Below are positions 5,523 to 9,148 of a stretch of 9,148 bases of DNA, one piece after another. A program made the translations under genes and the position numbers. The notes beneath the pieces were generated by a model. That model ran no database searches, was not told where the DNA came from, and saw only the letters and a list, made by a program, of their open reading frames with translations. The DNA lies in contig DIQU01000029.1 in the NCBI GenBank assembly GCA_002426555.1, forward strand, positions 8,879-18,026, written 5' to 3'. The number at the start of each line of letters is the position of its first letter. Within the stretch, counting starts at the first letter, position 1. Origin of the DNA: Firmicutes bacterium UBA5454. Its GTDB lineage: Bacteria > Bacillota > Clostridia > Caldicoprobacterales > DTU083.

Positions 5523-6318
5523 AAAAGCTGGTAAAATATATTATTTCGGACCTAATGGGCTGGATATAAAAGAAGAGGATCATGTCATAGTAGAAACAGC
5601 ACGAGGCGTTGAATATGGTGATGTGGTAGTTGCCCCCAAACATGTTCCTGATGAAGAAATCGTTTCACCGTTAAAGTCTGTCATTAGAAAGGCCAATGCG
5701 GAAGACGAAAAGCAGGTGGCAGAAAACAGGCAAAAAGAATTGGAAGCTTTTCAGGTAGGTGAAATAAAGATAGCTGCCCACAAACTTCCCATGTATTTGG
5801 TGGACGTGGAGCTTACCTTTGATAACAGTAAATTAATTTTTTATTTTACAGCAGATGGGCGGATTGATTTTCGAGAGCTGGTGAAGGATTTGGCTTCAGT
5901 TTTCAAAACCCGCATTGAGCTGCGACAAATCGGTGTTCGGGATGAAGCTAAAATGCTGGGTGGCCTGGGTCCCTGCGGACTGACTTTATGCTGCAGCACC
6001 TTCATGGGAGATTTCCATCCTGTTTCAATTAAAATGGCTAAAGAGCAGAATCTATCATTAAACCCCAGCAAGATTTCAGGAATCTGTGGAAGGCTGATGT
6101 GCTGTTTGAAATACGAGCAGGATCACTATGAACATGCACGTAAGAATATGCCCCGGACAGGCAGTGAGGTTACCACTCCGGATGGCCCGGCTGTGATCTT
6201 GGATTACAATCTGCTAAAGGAAAAAGTCAAAGTGAAAATGATTTTGAAAGATGACACAGTGGATGTTAAAGAGTTTCACTTGAAGGATGTGCAGTTTCCA
6301 GGGAAAAATAAAAAGTAA
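5494..6318 (+). CDS. ricT: RicT/YaaT, PSP1-domain protein
   Basis: Homologue of B. subtilis YaaT (RicT). With RicA and RicF it forms an iron-sulfur-bearing complex that stimulates RNase Y maturation of operon mRNAs and the Spo0F phosphorelay, affecting sporulation, competence and biofilm. The 274 residues begin VVGVRFKKAGKIYYFGP; the PSP1 domain follows, with six cysteines in GPCGLTLCC (159-167) and GICGRLMCC (196-204), and a short acidic/basic tail. These cysteines are the expected cluster ligands of the family. AAGGAGG at 5479-5485, inside the end of holB, is 8 bases before the ATG. RicA and RicF genes are not in the window; in Bacillus they also lie elsewhere. The next gene in Bacillus is yabA; it is absent here. 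Confidence 0.94.
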   Translation: MHLVVGVRFKKAGKIYYFGPNGLDIKEEDHVIVETARGVEYGDVVVAPKHVPDEEIVSPLKSVIRKANAEDEKQVAENRQKELEAFQVGEIKIAAHKLPMYLVDVELTFDNSKLIFYFTADGRIDFRELVKDLASVFKTRIELRQIGVRDEAKMLGGLGPCGLTLCCSTFMGDFHPVSIKMAKEQNLSLNPSKISGICGRLMCCLKYEQDHYEHARKNMPRTGSEVTTPDGPAVILDYNLLKEKVKVKMILKDDTVDVKEFHLKDVQFPGKNKK

Positions 6319-6344
6319 ATATACTTTTCTTTTACAACAATAAG

Positions 6345-6353
6345 TGATAAAAT
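6345..6353 (+). promoter_or_regulatory. Extended -10 promoter of the ferredoxin gene
   Basis: TG-A-TAAAAT: the TG dinucleotide at 6345-6346 is one base before TAAAAT (6348-6353, 5 of 6). The -35 region 17 bp upstream (TTTTCT) is poor, as often in extended -10 promoters. TTTACA at 6331-6336 is too close to act with it. Transcription would begin near 6360. Confidence 0.45.
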
Positions 6354-6400
6354 AATTACGGATTTCAAGTAAGGGGTTTCCATGTTAGGGGGTGACTTTA

Positions 6401-6568
6401 ATGGCCTATGTTATTAATGAGGATTGCATCGCATGCGGCGTGTGCCAGCCAGAATGCCCTGTAGAAGCTATTTCAGAAGGTGACATCTACGTTATCGACC
6501 CAGAGCTTTGCACAGAGTGCGGGGCTTGTGCGGATGTATGCCCAATCGGTGCACCTCAGCCGGAATGA
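6401..6568 (+). CDS. 2[4Fe-4S] ferredoxin, clostridial type
   Basis: A 55-residue electron carrier. Two CxxCxxCxxxCP motifs are complete: Cys9, 12, 15, 19 with Pro20, and Cys37, 40, 43, 47 with Pro48, each ligating one [4Fe-4S] cubane in a pseudo-symmetric fold. The MAYVINEDCIACG start and the acidic composition are typical of soluble clostridial ferredoxins, which carry low-potential electrons between enzymes such as pyruvate:ferredoxin oxidoreductase and hydrogenase. The specific partners cannot be read here. AGGGGGTGA at 6387-6395 precedes the ATG by 5 bases. With its own promoter upstream and terminator directly downstream it appears to be monocistronic. Confidence 0.96.
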   Translation: MAYVINEDCIACGVCQPECPVEAISEGDIYVIDPELCTECGACADVCPIGAPQPE

Positions 6569-6589
6569 TAAAATCTAAAAAGAAGGCTT

Positions 6590-6613
6590 GACCTTATGAT
6601 CAGGTCTTTTTTT
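6590..6613 (+). terminator. Intrinsic terminator of the ferredoxin gene
   Basis: GACCT (6590-6594) pairs with AGGTC (6602-6606) around a 7-base loop and is followed by seven T residues (6607-6613). It begins 21 bases after the ferredoxin stop codon. Confidence 0.75.
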
Positions 6614-6626
6614 ATATCATTTTTAG

Positions 6627-6835
6627 TTTGATTTTGAATATACTGAACAGGAACAAGAATCTCACAAAATCCTTATTGCAAATTCCCTGGCGTTTATCCT
6701 GAGGTTCACCATAGTGTTTGTATCAATGGGAGCTGCAACTACTAAACTGGGTACTTATCTGTTACGCCACCAACACGTAATACGCCGCATCAGTGGTGTG
6801 TTCATTATATTTTTTGGACTGTTTCATACGGGATT
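6627..6835 (+). pseudogene. Remnant of a CcdA-type membrane protein (middle part only)
   Basis: The frame from 6627 to the TGA at 6849-6851 translates to a segment containing NSLAFILRFTIVFVSMGAAT (about 6681-6740) and later RRISGVFIIFFGLFHTGL (about 6783-6836). This matches the central transmembrane region of CcdA/DsbD-type thiol-reductant transporters (pattern slaFvlGFtivFvllGa...ri.Gi.ii.fGl). The usual N-terminal helix with its SPCVLP cysteine motif is missing: a TAG at 6624 precedes the fragment and there is no ribosome site or start codon. The C-terminal half with the second cysteine motif is also missing. A conserved glycine of LAFVLGF appears as Arg. I read this as a decayed, internally deleted gene. 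The right boundary is approximate because the similarity passes into the next remnant. Confidence 0.65.
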
Positions 6836-6952
6836 GATGCCAACTATATGATTGACAAGGAAGGTACAGTCAGATATCTGAAACCCGGCGCCTTTTCGAG
6901 TCTGCAGGAAATGGAGGCTTTTTTAAAAGCTCTGCAATTGAGTACAAAATAA
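6827..6952 (+). pseudogene. 3' end remnant of a TlpA/ResA-type thioredoxin gene
   Basis: In a different frame from the ccdA-like piece, YGIDANYMIDKEGTVRYLKP, then GAFSSLQEMEAFLKALQL, ends at the TAA at 6950-6952. This is the typical C-terminal end of TlpA/ResA-like extracytoplasmic thioredoxins (pattern gv.ttflIDkdGkI.y...G..s..el...l..l). The catalytic CxxC half and signal sequence are absent. ccdA and tlpA genes are often neighbours, so a single deletion that fused the middle of ccdA to the end of the following tlpA explains both pieces. The junction is near 6827-6836. Confidence 0.6.
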
Positions 6953-6965
6953 CATACGATATGTT
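6938..6965 (+). promoter_or_regulatory. Possible promoter of the trmN6-like gene
   Basis: TTGAGT (6938-6943, 4 of 6) and TATGTT (6960-6965, 4 of 6) are 16 bp apart. Because the ferredoxin terminator lies upstream, the methyltransferase gene needs a promoter between 6614 and 7029, and this is the best pair I see. The -10 falls inside the 6948-6968 palindrome. Weak. Confidence 0.3.
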
Positions 6966-6968
6966 ATT
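6948..6968. repeat. 21-bp perfect palindrome upstream of the trmN6-like gene
   Basis: AATAACATA (6948-6956), CGA, then TATGTTATT (6960-6968): exact 9-bp arms with a 3-base centre. It spans the stop codon of the tlpA-like remnant. No T-run follows on either strand, which argues against a terminator. An operator is possible. Alternatively it was the end-hairpin of the lost operon. Confidence 0.5.
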
Positions 6969-7029
6969 ATAAGGCTGCATGAATAATCAAAGCTTTGATA
7001 TGACAGCTTAGAAGCATTTACAAAGGATG

Positions 7030-7788
7030 ATGACAGAAGTGGAAGTTCAGCTGAAAGAATTTGAAAGAATAGAGGATCTTGAATTTAAAGGGCTTCGAAT
7101 AATCCAAAATACCAGCAAATTTTGCTTTGGGACAGATGCTGTATTGCTGTCCCATTTTGCCGGGATTCGTAAAGGTGATATAGTTGTGGATCTGGGAACG
7201 GGAACCGGTATTATTCCTCTGCTGCTGGCAGGCAGAATGGAAGAAGCCAGCATTTGCGGGGTGGAGATTCAATCGGAAACAGCTGAAATGGCCAATCGCA
7301 GCATTCACATGAATCGCTTGGAATCCAGAGTAAAAATCCTTGAAGGAGATTTGAAGGATGCACCGGAAAAACTAGGCAAAGGGAGCTGTTCTTTAGTAGT
7401 CTCCAATCCGCCATATAAGAAAGTTGGCAGCGGGATTCTCAACCCGCAAGATGATATTGCTATTGCCCGTCATGAAATTCTATGTACTTTAGAGGATGTT
7501 TTATTGTCTGCTTCCAGACTGCTTCAGGCAGGCGGTCGCTTTGCCATGGTTCATCGACCGGATCGGATGATGGATATACTTATGGGGATGCGCAGGGTTC
7601 ATCTGGAGCCAAAACGCATACGCATGGTGCATCCTCAATTACACAAAGCCCCCAGCCTTATACTCATCGAGGCGGTTTTTCATGGGAAGCCTCACTTAAA
7701 CTGGATGCCGCCGCTGATAATTTATGACGAGAATAATCAGTACACTGACGAACTAAAGGAAATTTACCACCTAATGTCTGCCACTTAA
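7030..7788 (+). CDS. tRNA1(Val) (adenine37-N6)-methyltransferase-like protein (YabB/TrmN6 family)
   Basis: Class I SAM-dependent methyltransferase. Homologues include E. coli TrmN6, which makes m6A37 in tRNA1(Val), and B. subtilis YabB; the exact target here is inferred. The 252 residues show the family N-terminus LKEFERIEDLEFKGLRIIQN, FCFGTDAVLLSHFA, the SAM-binding VVDLGTGTGIIPL (52-64) and the amino-methylase motif NPPY (126-129). The conserved RHE (about 147-149) and a C-terminal HPQLHKAPSLILIE stretch complete it. The start is uncertain: AAAGG (7022-7026) abuts an ATG at 7027, is 3 bases from the ATG at 7030, and is 12 from an in-frame GTG at 7039, which would give a length closest to family members. 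In Bacillus this gene is followed by yazA (GIY-YIG) then rsmI; here rsmI follows directly. Confidence 0.88.
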   Translation: MTEVEVQLKEFERIEDLEFKGLRIIQNTSKFCFGTDAVLLSHFAGIRKGDIVVDLGTGTGIIPLLLAGRMEEASICGVEIQSETAEMANRSIHMNRLESRVKILEGDLKDAPEKLGKGSCSLVVSNPPYKKVGSGILNPQDDIAIARHEILCTLEDVLLSASRLLQAGGRFAMVHRPDRMMDILMGMRRVHLEPKRIRMVHPQLHKAPSLILIEAVFHGKPHLNWMPPLIIYDENNQYTDELKEIYHLMSAT

Positions 7789-7808
7789 AGGAAGGATAGA
7801 TAGAACAA

Positions 7809-8660
7809 ATGACCACTACAAGCAAAGGATGCTTATATTTATGTGGAACTCCCATAGGCAACCTGGAGGATATCACTCTGCGAGCATTACGAATATTAAA
7901 GGAAGCAGACTATATAGCTGCAGAGGATACACGACATACCTTGAAACTGTTAAATCATTACAATATATCAAAGCCTTTAATTAGCTACCATGAACATAAT
8001 CAGAGGGAGAAAGGTCCCCGGATTATCTCTTTGGTACAGGAAGGATTTAGGGTAGCTGTAGTTTCTGATGCTGGCATGCCTGGGATTTCCGATCCTGGAG
8101 CGGACCTGGTTATTTTGGCTCGGAAAGCTGAAGTAGCTGTTACAGTAATCCCTGGACCTTCTGCTGCATTATCTGCTTTGCTGTTGTCCGGTCTTCCCAC
8201 AGAAAGCTTTGTTTTTGAAGGCTTTTTACCTCGGGGAAAAAAGCAGCGTCAGGAACGATTACAAAAGCTGAAACTGGAAGGACGAACAATTATTCTTTAT
8301 GAAGCACCTCATCGATTGCACTCATTGCTGGAGGATATGTTCCAGGTTATGGGGAATAGAAAAATTTCCATTGCCCGAGAGCTTACCAAGGTGCATGAAG
8401 AAGTTATGTCCATGTCGCTGGAAGAAGCTTTTCGCTATTATCAGGAAACAACTCCCAGAGGCGAATTTGTCCTGGTTCTGGAAGGTAATGATGTAACTCC
8501 ATTGCAAAAGGATTTCAGTGAGATTAGCATGGAAGCTCATTTACAAGAATATATTTCTTCCGGCTTGACAAAAAAGGAAGCAGTAAAGCAGGTAGCCATG
8601 GACAGGAATCTGCCAAAATCTCAGGTATATCCATTCAGCATTGGATTGAATCGGGAGTAA
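7809..8660 (+). CDS. rsmI: 16S rRNA (cytidine1402-2'-O)-methyltransferase
   Basis: Methylates the 2'-hydroxyl of C1402 in 16S rRNA, at the P-site of the small subunit, using SAM. The 283 residues follow the tetrapyrrole-methylase fold of RsmI: LCGTPIGNLEDITLRAL (11-27), AAEDTRHTLKLLNHY (37-51), HEHN (61-64), SDAGMPGISDPG (86-97), VIPGPSAALSAL (113-124), FEGFLPRGKKQR (136-147), LYEAPHRL and ARELTKVHEE, with a short helical C-terminal domain. GGAAGG at 7790-7795 lies 13 bases before the ATG, slightly long. The gene begins 20 bp after the methyltransferase stop, so the two are probably cotranscribed. It converges with abrB; its stop codon touches the T-tract side of the abrB terminator. Confidence 0.96.
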   Translation: MTTTSKGCLYLCGTPIGNLEDITLRALRILKEADYIAAEDTRHTLKLLNHYNISKPLISYHEHNQREKGPRIISLVQEGFRVAVVSDAGMPGISDPGADLVILARKAEVAVTVIPGPSAALSALLLSGLPTESFVFEGFLPRGKKQRQERLQKLKLEGRTIILYEAPHRLHSLLEDMFQVMGNRKISIARELTKVHEEVMSMSLEEAFRYYQETTPRGEFVLVLEGNDVTPLQKDFSEISMEAHLQEYISSGLTKKEAVKQVAMDRNLPKSQVYPFSIGLNRE

Positions 8661-8702
8661 AGAAAAAGCAACCCCGGGCGATTATTCACCTCATGGGTTG
8701 CT
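8659..8702 (-). terminator. Intrinsic terminator of abrB
   Basis: AGCAACCC (8667-8674) and GGGTTGCT (8695-8702) are exact 8-bp arms. Reading the minus strand, the stem is followed by TTTTTCTTT (8667-8659), so it fits termination of abrB about 80 bases after its stop. On the plus strand no T-run follows, but the hairpin could still act on rsmI transcripts. Confidence 0.6.
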
Positions 8703-8726
8703 GTCATTTATGAGATTGGATGTATT

Positions 8727-8764
8727 TTCCTGTATGTTTGTTTTATTTTTCTTCAATACAGGAA
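8727..8764. repeat. Inverted repeat between rsmI and abrB
   Basis: TTCCTGTAT (8727-8735) and ATACAGGAA (8756-8764) are exact 9-bp arms around a 20-base pyrimidine-rich loop (plus strand). There is no T-run after the stem on either strand. Probably a second RNA hairpin in the abrB 3' untranslated region; function unknown. Confidence 0.45.
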
Positions 8765-8780
8765 GAGCAGCATACAACAC

Positions 8781-9023
8781 TTATTGATTATTCATTTCCG
8801 CCAAACAGTTTTTGCAGATGTTTTTGCCTTTATACTGAGTGACATCACGTGCATCATCACAGAATATACAAGCTGGACTATATTTTTTCAGGATGATATG
8901 CTCACCTTCTACATAGATCTCCAGTGCATCTTTCTCCTTGATGTCAAGTGTTCTGCGGAGCTCGATGGGGATGACCACTCTACCCAATTCATCGACCTTT
9001 CTCACAATACCTGTAGACTTCAT
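8781..9023 (-). CDS. abrB: AbrB-family transition-state regulator
   Basis: Small DNA-binding regulator of 80 residues. The N-terminal half, MKSTGIVRKVDELGRVVIPI followed by ELRRTLDIKEKDALEIY, is the swapped-hairpin SpoVT/AbrB DNA-binding domain, which acts as a dimer or tetramer and represses post-exponential genes in Bacillus. The C-terminal part has two CxxC pairs (Cys52/Cys55 and Cys70/Cys73), a likely zinc-ribbon that I recall from clostridial AbrB proteins but not B. subtilis AbrB. The frame is open back to 9110, but the ribosome site AAAGGAGGGG (9037-9028), 4 bases before the ATG at 9023, and family similarity fix the start here. The promoter and a Spo0A box lie upstream. Its location beside the yaa-yab block matches Bacillus. 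Confidence 0.94.
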   Translation of the reverse strand: MKSTGIVRKVDELGRVVIPIELRRTLDIKEKDALEIYVEGEHIILKKYSPACIFCDDARDVTQYKGKNICKNCLAEMNNQ

Positions 9024-9027
9024 TTTT

Positions 9028-9037
9028 CCCCTCCTTT
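9028..9037 (-). promoter_or_regulatory. Ribosome binding site deciding the abrB start
   Basis: AAAGGAGGGG on the minus strand, ending 4 bases before the ATG at 9023 (the core GGAGG ends 6 bases before). It excludes the longer frame beginning at 9110, which would also read through the promoter. Confidence 0.85.
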
Positions 9038-9050
9038 GTATTATACAAAT

Positions 9051-9057
9051 TTCGACA
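9051..9057 (-). promoter_or_regulatory. Spo0A box (0A box) in the abrB leader
   Basis: TGTCGAA on the minus strand is the exact 0A-box consensus. It lies at about +19 to +25 relative to the predicted abrB transcript start, as in B. subtilis, where Spo0A-phosphate bound downstream of the abrB promoter represses it. A weaker 4-of-7 match (TGTTAGA, 9067-9061) starts 10 bp upstream, one helical turn away. Confidence 0.65.
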
Positions 9058-9064
9058 TTATCTA

Positions 9065-9081
9065 ACATATAATACATATGT
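9065..9081. repeat. Palindrome at the abrB transcription start
   Basis: ACATAT (9065-9070) and ATATGT (9076-9081) are exact arms around AATAC. The predicted transcript start (near 9075) falls in its centre. Possible operator, for example for autoregulation, but short AT-rich palindromes arise easily. Confidence 0.3.
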
Positions 9082-9110
9082 AGTTTACCAATAAATGAAA
9101 AATAAGTCAA
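9082..9110 (-). promoter_or_regulatory. abrB promoter
   Basis: On the minus strand TTGACT (9110-9105, 5 of 6) and TAAACT (9087-9082, 4 of 6) are exactly 17 bp apart, and TG one base before the -10 makes it an extended -10 promoter. The sequence upstream of the -35 is A-rich. The leader would be about 52 bases and includes the 0A box. Confidence 0.7.
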
Positions 9111-9148
9111 CCTTTTTCAATAACGAGCTTTTTGCTTTGTAACCATTT

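Noticed and set aside
7018..7308. Open frame antisense to the methyltransferase gene
   Set aside because: A shadow of the real coding sequence with no ribosome site or family features. The same applies to the other opposite-strand frames inside holB, ricT, trmN6-like and rsmI.
8727..8764. The 9-bp inverted repeat as a transcription terminator
   Set aside because: No T-run follows the stem on either strand; the hairpin at 8667-8702 has one on the minus strand and is the better candidate.
8784..9065. Plus-strand open frame opposite abrB
   Set aside because: It lies antisense to a clear AbrB protein and has no recognisable domain.
9024..9110. Longer abrB reading frame starting at 9110
   Set aside because: It would read through the promoter, the 0A box and the ribosome site. 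Family proteins start at the MKSTG equivalent.

Overview
The window looks like a chromosomal segment of a moderately AT-rich, spore-forming, anaerobic Firmicute of the class Clostridia. The evidence is the strong AGGAGG-type ribosome binding sites, the conserved block tmk / darA / holB / ricT / trmN6-like / rsmI / abrB (the Bacillus subtilis yaa-yab neighbourhood), a clostridial 2[4Fe-4S] ferredoxin, and an abrB gene with a perfect Spo0A box just downstream of its promoter. I cannot name a genus from sequence alone.

Layout. Positions 1-122 hold an inverted repeat and a possible promoter, then tmk (+). Next comes an interruption of the usual tmk-darA order. It contains an opposite-strand gene for a fused 12-helix sugar-ABC-permease-like membrane protein without recognisable EAA loops, then an orphan carbamate kinase (arcC), then an FmdB-type zinc-ribbon protein. 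A gene-free stretch of about 320 bp (3823-4142) with promoter-like sites, an RNA-like stem and a 15-bp palindrome leads into darA (c-di-AMP receptor). holB and ricT follow, with a 29-bp overlap. The small genes yaaR and yabA of Bacillus are absent. A ferredoxin gene with its own promoter and terminator stands where yabA would be. Between it and the trmN6-like methyltransferase lies a decayed fragment, the middle of a ccdA-type gene joined to the 3' end of a TlpA/ResA-type thioredoxin gene, ending in a 21-bp palindrome. rsmI follows, and convergent to it abrB on the minus strand.

Functionally this is mainly a housekeeping block: dTTP synthesis (tmk), the clamp-loader delta' subunit (holB), 16S rRNA and probable tRNA methylation (rsmI, trmN6-like), c-di-AMP sensing (darA), and developmental or mRNA-maturation control (ricT, abrB). 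The accessory items are the permease-like gene, arcC, the ferredoxin and the ccdA/tlpA remnant. I see no mobile element, CRISPR array, tRNA or rRNA. No clearly new multi-gene system is evident. The most unusual items are the EAA-less fused permease, the ccdA-tlpA remnant and the palindromes at three gene starts.
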